Source of the DNA: Ifrita kowaldi
Lineage: Eukaryota > Chordata > Aves > Passeriformes > Cinclosomatidae
NCBI GenBank assembly: GCA_013398055.1
Contig: VZRS01012612.1
Span: 62,210-126,209, forward strand
DNA length: 64,000 nucleotides
Reading direction: 5' to 3'
Below are positions 1 through 11,829 of this stretch, one piece after another. A program made the position numbers and the translations under genes. Positions within the stretch are counted from its first letter, which is position 1; every line of letters begins with the position of its first letter. Under the pieces are notes generated by a model. The model worked only from the letters and a program-made list of their open reading frames with translations. It was not told the origin of the DNA and searched no databases.

Positions 1-1018
1 TGAACTCAAAATTTTGATAATTTAATAAAAGGGGTACATATTGTAATTATTCATTGAGAAAAGCAATGCTCTGTATATTATTCTTAATTGCTACCAGTCT
101 GTACTTCTGATACCTGTTTTTAGAACACCTGCTTGGTTAATACTTTGTAAAATACTTGAGTTTTTTGTAGAATCAGACCATGCTTGAAGCCATTAGAAGC
201 TCCATTGTACTTTGAGATTTATTTAGGCATTTAAACTTAAACGGGCTGTAAAAATCAGCACCAAAGGTTTAACTGGTACATTAATAAAAAAATAGAGTAT
301 TATTTTTTATCTGTAGGGAAAGATGGAGGAAGTGCTGCTTATAGTTTATTTCAAAGCCTTGAATTGAGTTGTAACACAGCTTAGTTTACAGATGCCTTTA
401 AGTACACACATTTTAATTTATAGTTTTATGTAGAGCATGGGAATGTCTAGATTTAATTCATGCTCATTTCTGTGAAAGTTTAAAATTAGGTCATTTATGG
501 AAAAGAGACTGATTCCTGCAGTTTGAGAATGTTACTGATGTTTGTGTAGTGCTCTGACTGCAAAAACTGTTCTGTTTATCATGTGAAATAATTTTAATCC
601 TGTTCTTCAAAGAGAGATTTAATTCAACCTTCAGGACAGAGCTGCGAGGAGTGCCTCTCTGTAACTTAGCATGAGCATTTGACTACTAAATAAGTATACT
701 TATTTAGCTATTTTTTTTAAGTAATCATAGTTTTAGGTATCTAATTCTTTTAAAGTAATCATAGTTCACATTTTTTTGTTCCATAGTATAATGAGTCTTG
801 AAAGTATTTTTATAGTGTGCTCTTAAATATGTATATATTTATAAAAGTTTTGTCAGAAACATTTTATTTGAGGTTTGCCATAATTGAGGAAACAGACATA
901 AATTATACAACCAGTTACCAATCTTATGTATGGTTTAGAGGATTTCAGTGAAGGCTGGAACTGTGGAATGTAAGTGAAAATCAGTGCCTTGTAAGGTAAC
1001 TTTTTATTTTTCATTTAG
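1..1018 (+). other. IBTK intron (3' part), upstream of the first exon in the window
   Basis: A+T-rich intron sequence ending in a usable acceptor (TTTTTCATTTAG at 1007-1018). No exon with both splice sites and a reading frame was found. A TATAAAAG motif lies at 840-847, and two near-identical AAAGTAATCATAGTT segments lie near 718 and 752. No recognisable transposon. Confidence 0.6.
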
Positions 1019-1111
1019 CCCTGCCAGCCCTCCTGCTATGGATCTGAGAACCATCATGGAGATTGAAGAAAGTATGCAGAAATGTGGAACCATGCCAAAG
1101 CCAAATTCAGG
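1019..1111 (+). CDS. IBTK: IBTK coding exon A (sixth from the end)
   Basis: Exon of the IBTK C-terminal tail. After one base completing a codon from the previous exon, it reads PASPPAMDLRTIMEIEES and continues to NSG. The acidic MDLRTIMEIEES segment is the best-recognised part and matches human IBTK closely. The acceptor is TTTCATTTAG. I chose the donor at 1112 (CAGG/GTTGGT) because it leaves phase 2, the only phase that keeps the next exon open. A better-looking GTAAAA donor at 1116 would read into a stop in the next exon. The exon has two in-frame ATGs, at 1038 and 1056. The region is low in predicted structure and has no named domain. Identity is very likely; the exact donor is slightly less certain. 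Confidence 0.93.
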
Positions 1112-2226
1112 GTTGGTAAAAAACCAAAATCTATAAAAAAAATTGTGATAGGCTAGGTTGTTAAGAATTTACTTAGTGGTTTAGGCCATTCAGAGTTTAA
1201 AAAAAGCAGGAGAAAAGTCATCCTGTTCGGTTTTGAACAGCTTTGTTTACTTCAGTTCATTATGTTGTTTTTCTTTGAGCATACAAAATGTATCCCTTTA
1301 TTTTACTCTAGTCTTGTTTTGTCAACTACTGCAGAAGAGCAAGTGAGCTAGTATCTTAAATGAGTGGCCTGCTCTGCTGAGCCTTTCTATTTCCAACCAT
1401 AAAGAATTAATTCTTGTCCCTAGGACTTTGGAAATTACTTGTGAATGAGTACTCTATTTGAGAATTTTTTCTTGTCTCACATTCTCTGTCATCTCCCAGC
1501 ACCTATGTCTTGATGTTGACAATTCTTCAGACAGAACCAGGGATGGTTCCTTCTTGTAGAAGCATTCCAAAAGACATAGGGAGATAAATGTGCTTTTTTA
1601 CAAGGCAGTGTATTAAACCTAGTGGTTTTTAAGGGGTGATACATAGAAGAGAACTGGAGGTGACTCTCATGACCTTTGAGGTGTGGCATTCTTATCAAGG
1701 AAGGTTAAGAAAGTACTCATGGAACCTGGTAAAAGCTTGCTTGCTAGATAGATTCAGAAGCTGCAAACAAAACAGCCAGGACTGAAGAATCCAAATAGCG
1801 TAGAAAAGAAAATTATTACAGATAGAAGAAATTGCTGTTTGCTGTTGTATACATTGTTTTATGTATGAATGTTTTTGGTTTAAGGGAGCTGAGCTTGACA
1901 GTCTAAAAAATCACAAGATTAGAAAATAGTCTTCCTGTGATGGTAGTCCTCTTTTGGAGACTTGATTCCTATTCTGCATGTTCTCATTTACAGATATCAA
2001 TGTGAAGAATACTTCTATGATGCTTTTCTTTCTGTCATGCTTGATATTAATTGATCTTCTTTTTGCTTCCCGTCCATCTGAGCCCTCCCCCCGTTGCCTT
2101 TTGGCACTCTAAACAAAATATTTTGGCCTAAGAAAGGAGTATTTCTCAGTTTAATTTGCAGGATTAAAGGTAAGTGGTCTCAAAGGTCAATGATCTTACA
2201 TCTTTTTTTGCAATGTCCATTCACAG
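1112..2226 (+). other. IBTK intron between exons A and B
   Basis: Intron of about 1.1 kb, A+T-rich, with no recognised repeat family. Near its end it holds a perfect donor consensus (AAAG/GTAAGT at 2166-2175) preceded by two AG acceptors, which together define a possible cryptic micro-exon. An open stretch on the opposite strand at 1489-1698 has no family resemblance and is taken as chance. Confidence 0.6.
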
Positions 2227-2385
2227 CAGAATGGTGTCTCATGGAATCAAGCTTTCTCAGAAGCAAAGGAAGATGATTGCCCTGGCAGCAAAAGATAATG
2301 GATCAGTAGCTAGCAGCCCAGAGCCTAGCACCCTAGTAACGACACCACCTCCACCTACAAAAGTTGCAAAACTAGGGAATGCATG
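2227..2385 (+). CDS. IBTK: IBTK coding exon B
   Basis: Encodes GRMVSHGIKLSQKQRKMIAL followed by a Ser/Pro/Thr-rich stretch and KVAKLGNAW. Human IBTK has the near-identical VSHGVKLSQKQRKMIAL block here, a basic conserved patch in the otherwise variable tail. The exon enters in phase 2 (GG plus C) and leaves in phase 2 (TG plus G, giving the Trp of NAW). The donor is a strong CATG/GTATGT. The acceptor is a tandem NAGNAG (CACAGCAG), so use of the second AG at 2229 would remove one residue (Arg) without shifting frame. The Ser/Thr/Pro stretch suggests a disordered, phosphorylatable linker (inference). Confidence 0.95.
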
Positions 2386-3929
2386 GTATGTTATAAATCA
2401 AATACAAATTCTTTTTCTTTGGAGGGTTAATACATTCAATAGGCAGACTGAACTATTTCTATCTACATTTGGAAGTAATCTAGAAATTCAGAGGGGGAAG
2501 GGAAATGCAGTGGTTACAGTTCAACAGTTCTTCTTCTCTTTTGCTCTGAGTCAGAAGACTACATCCCATCTGGTGCTTTTCTGTGTACGATGTTGTATTT
2601 GCAGATGGTGTCCACGTAAATCATAGAAGAAGAAGCTTGAGAGCAAGCTCTGAAACTTAGTCAAGAAGAGGTTATTGAAAACCATTATGAATGGTGTTTT
2701 TCCTCTGTCAAAAACATAAAAAAAAAAATGTTAGCCCTTCCTGGGGGAAGGTCTGGAATGAGTTTGGACTAGAGCAAAATTGACCAAAATTAGAGATAAC
2801 AAAGTTATCTTGGTGTCTTGGAGGTGGAGGAAGCATTGGATGCTTCTAAAAAATTTTGTGGTGGAAGGATGCATAAGGGTTTAAAATGAGTTTGAATGCT
2901 GATTACACAAAATTTAAGTGTTTGAGTTAATATCATGGTATTGAATACAAAAATAGTTTATAATCCATTCAGTGAACTAGATTTATAACAAATGTAATAA
3001 GGTGCTAGCCCAAGTCATGCTTTGTTCTTCACTTTTACTGTTGCTATTGGATAAAAGCATAAACAAAAAATGAAGAAGTTTCCAGCTATGTAAATTTAAT
3101 GGGTTTAATTATTACAGGATAAATACCTATTTGCATGCTCTAAGTGTGAAGTAAATGTTGGCTATTTCTCCAGTTTTCCCTGTTCAAGAAGGTCTAGACT
3201 TTTATTGCAGATAACTTTTGTACTGTTACCCTAGAAGAACTGTCCTCTCTCTGTAGCTTCCTTGGTTGTACCTCAGTGGGAGCAGAGGTTTTACCCGTCA
3301 CAGTCACGTTTAAGATATCTGCCTTCTCAATTTATTTTCATCCATGTACACCTAATACTAAAATTTAGGGTCTTATTTACTCCCCCCATCCCTTAAATTT
3401 ATTCTGATATAATATTGGGCAAAGCCCACAACTTTATTTTAAAGAGGAAAGACAATCAGTTGGTTTGCACTTAAGGATTCAGACTCCTCCTGATCTCTGA
3501 ACAATAGCTGAGACCTTGACACGGGGAGAAACAAGGTTTGCAAGATTCATCTTCTGAAGTCTAGTGAGTGGAGGAATTTGTATCCTTAAAACTGGTCCTG
3601 TCAAATGCTTTGAAGAACATTCTGCCTGCTTTACACCGGTGATTCTGCAGGTCAAGCAGCACATTGGTTTTTTGCCTTAGCTAATGGAGGTGTCACAGGG
3701 CTGTTACAGCTCTCAGGCTTAAAATTTGCTAGGAGAAACTGATGGTTGAATCACATGTTGATGAGCATGGCAAGCACTGAGTTATTCTATCCCTTGTTAT
3801 ATTAAAAAAAATAATGCTCCAGCCACTATTTGTAATCTTACTACTAATGTTGTAATTTTCCATAAAGATAATGAAATACAAAAATTCTAAAAAATAAAAC
3901 CAAAATTGTTTATAGAAATAAAATGAGGG

Positions 3930-4460
3930 TGAAGGAGAATCTCCATCCTTTTATCAGGTGCAGTGACAAAATAGGAAGGAAATCCTGAGACATGTGCTGT
4001 CTTCTTTGCCCCAGTCTTTAATAGTAAGATCAATCTTTCTCCAGGTACCCAGCCTCATGGGCTGGAATGAAGCCCCCATAATCCAACGGGAAACGGTCAG
4101 TGATGTGCTACACCACTTAACCACACACAAGTCCATGGGGCTGGATGGGATTGGCCTAAGGGTACTGAGGGAGCTGGTGAAGATGATCACTGAGCCGCTT
4201 TAAATCATTTACTAGCAGCCCTGGTCAAATGGAGAGGGCCCAGGTGACTGGAACTGAGCCAATATGACACCCATCTAAAGAAGGATTGGAAGGAGAATGC
4301 GGGGAACTACAGGCCTGTCAGCCTGACCTCAGCTCCAGGGAGGCTCATGGGATAGATCATCCTTAGTGCCATAACATGGCATGTGCAGGACTGCCAGGTG
4401 GTCAGGTCCAGCCAGCACAGGTTTAAGAAAGGCAGGTCCTGCCTGAATAATTTGACTTAC
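3930..4460 (+). mobile_element. CR1 LINE fragment (internal, reverse transcriptase N-terminal part), sense
   Basis: A truncated CR1 non-LTR retrotransposon piece. Conceptual translation across several frames gives diagnostic CR1 ORF2 blocks: an FFAPVF-like segment near 4000, VSDVLHHLTTHKSMGLDGI at about 4100-4155 (family form has D/HKSMGPDG), VLRELVKMITEPL just after it, then NYRPVSLTSA near 4310 and a FKKGRSCLNNL block near 4430. Stops and frameshifts show it is dead. Neither the 5' end nor the 3' microsatellite end is present, so it is an internal remnant. Borders are approximate. Confidence 0.88.
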
Positions 4461-5890
4461 TCATACTATTCATCTACTCTCTGATAGATAGTTCTTTACC
4501 AGTTGGGTGTTATTTAAACTACAGCCTGTCTATGGACTGTTCCCTGCTTTTAAAAAGCAAATAAGGACTGATTTTTGAATATCCTTAAATAAATGTCTCC
4601 AAAAAATATATTGTGCTCTTAAGGTTCTGATTAAACAGTTTTTGGAAGGAGCTGGGCCTACTGTGTTACACAAACCATCTTAGGTGGAAAGGCTAGGGTA
4701 TATTTCAGGAGGATGGAATCCAATCTAATGCTCATGTGGTCACCATACGTGATTCCACACGTTCCTCTCCTGCGTTCCTCTGGCTGCCGATCTGGAAAAT
4801 GCCGGTAGCTCAAGAGTTCAAGCAAAGAACCAGTGGGAGCTGTATGAATTTTTAAAATTAGGCCTAGCTGCTGGAAGAGAGCATTTATTGAATAAACTTG
4901 AAGCTGCTTTAGGCAAGACATCAATTATCTGATTGCCCCTGCTAGTTGTTCGAAGTATTTTTGTGTGTAAGGTAGAATGGTTGTGTTACTCATCTACTCT
5001 AGTATTATATTTGCAGAGTTAGTCTGTAAATTCACAGTGGTCTATTAAGCGCATTTGGCAGTCGATTGAGCTTTCCACACATCCAAAATAGTCAAAGCCA
5101 TAGAACTTGTGTTCCAGTGAAATCAGATATTCAACTTGGATGTGCAGTAAGCACATTTGCCAGAAGGGCGTGGGACCTTCTGGCTCTTTTTTTTGGTTGA
5201 CTGAAAGACAGAGTCTGTCATACACAATGCCCTACCTTTTCCACCAAGAGAAACCTGAAGTTTCATAGTTTTTGGGGAAACTGAACCTATGTTTCCTTCT
5301 TTGAAGAAAAGTGAAAATTAGAAGGGAAAAATAAAATATTGCACTAGTAATACTTTGAAAAAATGTCTGAAGTTAACTGCATGTTGACTTTATTAGTTCT
5401 CCAAACCTGCTTTGATCAAGGGAGTGGAAGTGTTGCTGGTTTGGGCCCTTTTTAAGCTCAGGAGACAGTCTATGGCTTTTCAAGACCAGAGGCATGAAGA
5501 AATTTGGAGTGTCTGTTGAGAATAACAGTTGTGTATCTTAATGTCTAGGCTGTTGGTTTGATGGTATTCCAGCTTATACTTAACATCAGGAGCTGTTTTG
5601 GAACTTCATGCTTTGATGGTTTACAGTTATAGCTTAGAGAAATGTAGTTATATTCCACTTTAAAAAAAAGTATAAATTAGTTTTTCCAATTTTGCAAATT
5701 AGATAAAAATGACAATGTATCAGGCAGGACAAGCTGAAATTTAGAACTGTTACATGTTAGGAAAATTTTGTACCAGTTTTCAGAAAAACCATTTTAAGCC
5801 ACAAATAATTGATTTGGATAGGTTCACAAATTGGGAATGACACAGTTGATTTTTTTGGAGATGTTGTTTTGGAGTTTGTGGGTTGAGTTG

Positions 5891-5916
5891 TTTTTTTTGT
5901 TTTTTTTTTTTTTTTT
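5891..5916. repeat. Poly-T tract
   Basis: Two T runs split by one G, within the exon B-C intron. The sequence does not show whether it is an ancient retroposon tail in antisense. Confidence 0.85.
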
Positions 5917-7361
5917 GATTCTCTGGTGCAAGTGGATCTAATTGCAGTACAGAATTTTCATGGAAATGGGTATGCTACTTAAAATGTTATTAGCAGGAGA
6001 AGCTTCTATGACAGTAGATCCCATGGGCTGTTTGCCTACTCGGTATAACAGGTTTGGGGAAGGTCTGGTCAAGCACTTGCCTGACCTTTTGTGTGCCAGC
6101 TGATGGTAGAAATAGAAGATGTACAAAATGACTCTGAGCCCCTGTATCTGGAGGTTCCCATTCTACTTTCTCTGTCTTCTGTGCTGCTTATCCAATACTT
6201 AAATTAAACAAAAAGATCCAAACTGAAGACAGGGTGGTCTAACATCAGACATCATACATAGATTTCAGGTGCTTTTGTTGTAACATTTCAGGTACAATGT
6301 TGCACTTTAAAAATTCCTTCATATTTGTTAGCTTAAATTGTGTCCCACCTAGATGTAGTTTGAAAGTCTTTGATTTCAGATGCTGCTCTTCTTATGGCAG
6401 CTGCACAAACAATTGGCATTGTATAAAGAGCTTGTTTTACTTCAGTAGTGTTTATAAATGGTCTCTTGTTTCCTTGAGTAGATAATAAGTAGAGCTGTTC
6501 TTTCAGAATGTATTTTGTGCATTTTGCAATAAATGGGTCTGCTATGCTTAGTAAAGTTAAATGTGAGCACATATATGAAGAATTAAATCCAAAGCCTTAA
6601 TGGGTAAAAGAAGGACTAGTGGTACCTGCCTTGAATTCTGTAAATAAAAAGGCTTTGGGTTTGGAAAGTGTTCATAATACCTAAGATGCTGAATAGCTAT
6701 GTTTTCATAATGGTTTATTTTTGAAAGATAATATGCAGGCTCTAATTCAGTAACTTATGCTTGGACAAGTAAAAGAAAATGAACGATACCAGTTTTACTG
6801 AACTTCAGTGTGGATTAAGGGATTTATAGAGCCTCCAGCAGGTATGAGTAACTCATTCAGTATCTTGGGAAGAAAATATCAGCTATACTTGACTTTCATG
6901 ATGGTAAACTGCCAGTATTAGATCGACAGCACCTGGAGTGTTGTATGATTTATGAAAATACTTTTCAAGGGCTATTACTGTTAGAAAAGGTACAGCTTGT
7001 CTAAGACAAGACATCTGTGAAAAAAAAATTTCTTTTCAAGAGGATGAGGTGGGGGCAATAGGTGGAAGGGTGGGTTTTTGGGTTTGATTTCTTTTTTTTC
7101 AATTCTGATGAAATTTCAAAACTACTGGTGTCCTCTGTTCTCACAGATATTTATTTCCTGTTCTCTACCTATATGACCCAAAATAACTTATTTTAGCAAA
7201 TAGGATCTACCAGGATAATGGTGGTATACAAAACCTAAGTAATAATGTATTTTTAGTAAGTAGAAAGGCCTCTTTGCTATCTGAATCATGGAGTAACACG
7301 GAGTCTTGAAAAGTGCAAGTATAAAGTGCATTGGTTTTGTTTCATTTTTGTTTTTAAAAAG

Positions 7362-7514
7362 GTCATCTTCATTACATTCTGCCTTGCCAAAGTCATTCCG
7401 TGATCTTGTAATGGAAGAAGAAAAATGTATGAGCGTGAATAATTCACCTGGTACTGGTATTAAAAGATGTGGATATAAAGGATCTGAGGATTCATCAGTC
7501 CAAAACACCATAAG
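7362..7514 (+). CDS. IBTK: IBTK coding exon C
   Basis: Encodes SSSLHSALPKSFRDLVMEEE, then KCMSVNNSPGTGIKRCGYKG and SEDSSVQNTIR. Human IBTK has SSLHSVSSKSFRDFLLEEKK followed by a glycine-containing KKVSFKGIE-like stretch, so the first half is clearly conserved and the second half is looser. It enters in phase 2 and leaves in phase 2 (ATA AG). The donor is a strong AAG/GTAAGA. Its acceptor tract is T-rich and then A-rich immediately before the AG. No named domain; probably a disordered tail segment carrying a short conserved KSFRD motif. Confidence 0.94.
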
Positions 7515-7687
7515 GTAAGAATACATTTTTTTTCTAGTTGGTCAGCCATTATACAAGAAGCACGATGACCTGCTAAATTCTGCTGAAATAAGAAAGAATA
7601 AAATTGTAATTTAAAAAAAGATTACCACAAGCATTCCTCTGACGATTCTCTTAATAAGATTTTATGAATTAAATACTCCTAAGAATA

Positions 7688-7966
7688 GTGTCGTGGTTTG
7701 ACACTGGCCCAGCGCCAGGCACCTGTGAGAGCCACTCGCTCACCCTCCCCTGCCACAGCTGGGCAGAGGAGGGAAAAGGAAAAAAAATGTAGCTAACACT
7801 TCATGAGTGAGATAAGGACCCGGAGAAACACTTCAAGGGTGAAACAGGCTCAACTTAAGTTGTGAAGTGAATTTATTACTAACAGAATCAGAAGAGGATA
7901 ATGAGAAGTAAAATAAGCCCTTAGAACCCCTTCCTCCCCCCAGCCCCTCCCTCCTTCCCACCAACA
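7688..7966. mobile_element. Probable ERVL-type LTR fragment, cut by the assembly gap
   Basis: Starts with TGTCGTGGTTTGACACTGGC and continues with a CCACTCGCTCACCCTCCCC block, an A-rich run and GTGAGATAAGGACC. This order (TGTnGTGGTTT, CGCTCGCTCAC, A-rich, TGAGATAAGGAC) is the layout I recall for abundant songbird endogenous retrovirus LTRs. The TG start is present, but the CA end is not visible because the C-rich 3' part runs straight into Ns. No gag, pol or env coding sequence is present. Orientation is assumed from the TG end. It could be a solo LTR or one end of a larger insertion hidden in the gap. Confidence 0.6.
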
Positions 7967-8171
7967 NNNNNNNNNNNNNNNNNNNNNNNNNNNNNNNNNN
8001 NNNNNNNNNNNNNNNNNNNNNNNNNNNNNNNNNNNNNNNNNNNNNNNNNNNNNNNNNNNNNNNNNNNNNNNNNNNNNNNNNNNNNNNNNNNNNNNNNNNN
8101 NNNNNNNNNNNNNNNNNNNNNNNNNNNNNNNNNNNNNNNNNNNNNNNNNNNNNNNNNNNNNNNNNNNNNNN
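7967..8171. other. Assembly gap (205 Ns)
   Basis: Unresolved bases directly after a C-rich run inside a probable LTR. The gap probably reflects repeat- or GC-driven assembly failure. Open frames spanning it are artefacts. Confidence 1.
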
Positions 8172-8254
8172 CGAAACCAGGCTGTGCCAAACCAATACAT
8201 GAATAGGAAGCTTAAACACTGTGTTTCTGGTTCAAAGTGCTTGGATCCATATAG

Positions 8255-8350
8255 ATGGATATGTGTATATATATATAAAACTTCAGGCTCCAAACAAAAT
8301 ATGTCTGTATGTGTTTCTTTGCATATGTATGTATATATAAAATGATAAAA
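8255..8350. repeat. TA/TG-rich low-complexity stretch
   Basis: Contains several short (TA)n and TATG/TGTATG runs, such as GTGTATATATATATA and GTATGTATATATA. It is a degenerate microsatellite near the assembly gap. Confidence 0.65.
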
Positions 8351-11300
8351 GGGTATTTTCTAACCTCTGTAGAAATTAGGTACTCATGAGCATTCAGATA
8401 TGGCATTCATGAAACATTTTGCTAAGGAGTATTTGTTTGTAACCACAGAGTGGATAAAATCAGTTTATTCAAACACAGTTCTGGCATTTCCTAATCTGAG
8501 TTTTCTTATAAGATTACTTAATTGTTTAGGTGCAGTTTTTAATGGATTCAAAGGGCTTATAGAAACATTGATGTGCTGGTTATCTCTGTGTATTGTAATT
8601 ACTGTGGGACTGCAGTTCTAAGGACAAAAATAAGGCACATGTGAATTATATCTTTAGTTATTAGACAATACCACTCTTGGGAAACGTCAAAACGTTTTAG
8701 CCATGCATCCTCTTGGTACCTCCAATAAAATTGCTGTGGGTTAAAATAACTGCCTAAGGTGAGGCAAGAATTCTCAGTCTTATTCCTGAAGGTCTGTATG
8801 ACTGAGCTGCCCACCTGCATCTCTTCCCCCTATCATCAGTAACTTTGAATGTTAATAATTTCAAATATATTTACAAAACAGAGAGCCTGAAAATCTTACA
8901 GAGTTTTCTACCTACTATCCAGAAGCACTGCAGGCCAGCCGACCCACAGTTTTAGGGAAGCCAAGTGTGACAGCAGGACTGGCTGGGTGGTGGCTTCCCT
9001 GGCAAAGGCACAGCCCCAGTGTGCCAGAGGGAGGTGAGCAGGGCAGGCTCTGTGACAGAAACCAGGATGAGCCACAGTCAGTGAGCACAGACAGGTGCAT
9101 TGGGATCAGGCAAGGTTGACGTCAAACCTGCAAGTCATGTCAGGCTCAGGAACAGCAAAGCTGGGCTTGGCCATAGCTGCAGCATAGCTCAAGAAAGGCC
9201 TGAGGGACTGAGCTTAAATGCAGCTCTGGAGTAAAGAGGGGGACCTTCTGTAATCCTTCACACGACTCTTCTTACAACTCAACTTTAGAGCATCCTGACT
9301 CAAGTTTATACAGCTGCACTGAGGGAGAAGTTTGCAGAGCTGTTGGTGCACAGGGAGCTGTGTCCTTATCTGGCTGCTTTTCTTACGAACTCCTGTTCCA
9401 TTCTCCTCCAATAACTGACTCCTCTGTGGCGAGAAGAAGGTTCTGCTGGGCCTTGCTTTTAGTAGTTCAGCTTGTATAAAATGGTATTTCCCTAGGACAG
9501 AAGTAGTACATGTTTTACTGCTAGATAAAGAACAAAATGAGGGTAGAAATGTAGGAACGTTGTGTGTGGGATAGTGTCTGAGGAGAGAGGTAGGAGGCAC
9601 TTGGAGTGTGTGTGATGGGGAGGCATTCTTCAGGAGCAGAGTGATAAAGCTGAAGTTACTGTAGTGAGTGGAGGTGTGGGGACATGAAACACAAATCTGC
9701 AGAAGAACAGATATTGTTCATTTTGTTAGTAGTACAATAATAAAACTTTTAATCATATGGGAGGTGCCAAGGGCTGGTGATAAGAGAATTTGCACTGGAT
9801 GCTATTGTTAGCTTTGTCACAACAGCTCTGTTATCTTCATAAAGCCATTTCTTTTCCTTTTGCATTGCTCTACCTCGTCTGCGCAGTCTGGCCAGTCTGC
9901 ACGTTCTCAAAGTGGATTATTTGAGCTGAATCCAGGTCTAATAGATTAACTGTCTGAAGATGATACATTAAGCTAGTGGAAGCCTAGTAGATGGCTGAAT
10001 TGACTACCATCACTTTGAAAAGAAGGCCCCTCCAAAGCTATTTCAGGTTGTTTTTGAATTGTGTCTGAAGATGCTTATTTCTCTCTGTTAGGTGTAAAGA
10101 GCCTGGATGACTAGTTCCTCCATCTGAAACTTAGGAGTTGAGTTTCTAGTTCGAGGTAATTTAATTTTTCGACTGTACAGTTCTGTCACAGTGGGCTCTG
10201 ATTTTTACCTGTGGCATTCAAGGGGTATATCTGTGAAGATTGATTATCCACACCCTTACCCCTTCCCTTTTAAGGGAAGGAAATTACACAAGCTTAGAGC
10301 CTAAGCAATCCTCACCTGTTGATGTCAGACTTGGTGATGGGATACTGAAGATAGTTGCGTGGCTTAATGTTCCTGCTTTGTCTTTCTCCTTTGTATAAAC
10401 TGTGCACTAGTTAAACTGACAATTTTCTTAGGTCTCTGGATGAGGGTATTTTGGATGGCGATGTAAGCATTCTTCTATGTACTGTCACCTTCTTTTGCAG
10501 TACAGAAATTTTTTTTAGGTAAACCATGTCATGAATTGTGGTGATTTGAACTGCATTTAATCCAGAGGCAGATCATCCCAAGAGCTGGGGTACGTGGATG
10601 TGGCTGTGTTGTTTCCAGGGGCACCTCAGCCTTGGGAGTTACACTGTGCATGTGTAGCTCATAGTCCAAGCTAAAAACATAGGCCTGACATGACTTAACT
10701 TAGTTGTGGCAGCCTGAGTTGTCTTCACTGTGTTACTCCAGGGAGCAGTGAAGAGTCTTAGTGGAAATAAGTATTTACGGCTTTGTGTGGGAATGGCCTA
10801 GTTCTGTCATGGCTAATAATGAGCTAATAAGTAGCACATGACTCAAATGGTATGGCAAAACCCAGGAGGTTCTGCAGGAGACCAGGCTTTGTGTTCTTTT
10901 TCTGAGAGCAGTTATTAGATCAGGGAGGCACCAAACCTGACCTGGCTTCTCATGAACAAATACTCAAGAAACACTAGGGAGCTGAGGGCTGGGACATTTT
11001 GGTGGCTGCACAAGAGTCATGGCAAGTTCAGCCAACTGAGTTAATCAGGTTGGTTCAGTACTGATGATACTTGGCTGGTTTATTTCCATGCAGAACCATT
11101 TATGTCTCTCCATCAATCTTAATTTCCAAGACTTCCAGGTTTCCAAGTTCTATATTTTTGAGGCGTTTTTCCATTTTTCTGTATATGCTAGCTTCACATT
11201 TCCTGTGTATTCCATTTCTCCTAGTCATTTTGATGCCAGCTGAGGAATTAATTTAGCATGTTGAAATATCTGCAGTTGATTTAATATCTGGAATGAGTAT

Positions 11301-11829
11301 CTTGTTAGCAAGAAACACAGATGTATATATGTACAAACAGCTTCAAAATACCTGGACTGCTTCCTACATTTTAAAGCCCCATTGGCTTTAAATGAGGGAG
11401 ATGATACAGGTATTTACTTATCTTTTAATTGATCACTAGAGTATGCTGTGATGCTGGAAATATTAATTGGAGTTTTGGGAAATTCCTGTTGAGGTGATTT
11501 TTTTGGTTGTTGTTTGGGTTTTTTGGCTTGTTTGTATAGAATGCATCAGGTTTTTTAAGTGTAACAATCCAGTTGGGTTTATTTATAGTAGTGCTGTGAG
11601 TTCTTTGGATTGGGAGTGGAAAGAAGAGTGTGGCTGTCAAATCAGTTATTGTCAAATGGTCTGCAAGGTGAGTATTATTAAAGCAGGTGGAAAAAAGAGA
11701 GAAAATTGAGAGATAACATCAGTATAAAAGCACAGAAGGCTGCCTTCATCTCCTCTTCCTCCTTTTCTTTGGTTCTTTTCTGCTTTTTAATGTTATCTTT
11801 AAGTGCAGTAAAAGCTGGAAGCTAATTTA

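Larger units (their letters stand above)
2386..7361 (+). other. IBTK intron between exons B and C
   Basis: Intron of about 5 kb. It holds a sense-strand internal CR1 fragment at about 3930-4460 and a poly-T run (5891-5916). The rest is unique A+T-rich sequence in which I see no gene. It ends in a T-rich tract and TTTTTAAAAAG at 7351-7361. Confidence 0.65.

Noticed and set aside
300..350. Exon-like segment after TTATCTGTAG at about 316 considered as another IBTK exon
   Set aside because: There is no GT donor at the end of the open part and no match to the IBTK residues that should precede exon A.
7833..8293. Three minus-strand open frames of 89-147 codons
   Set aside because: They are open only because they cross the run of Ns.
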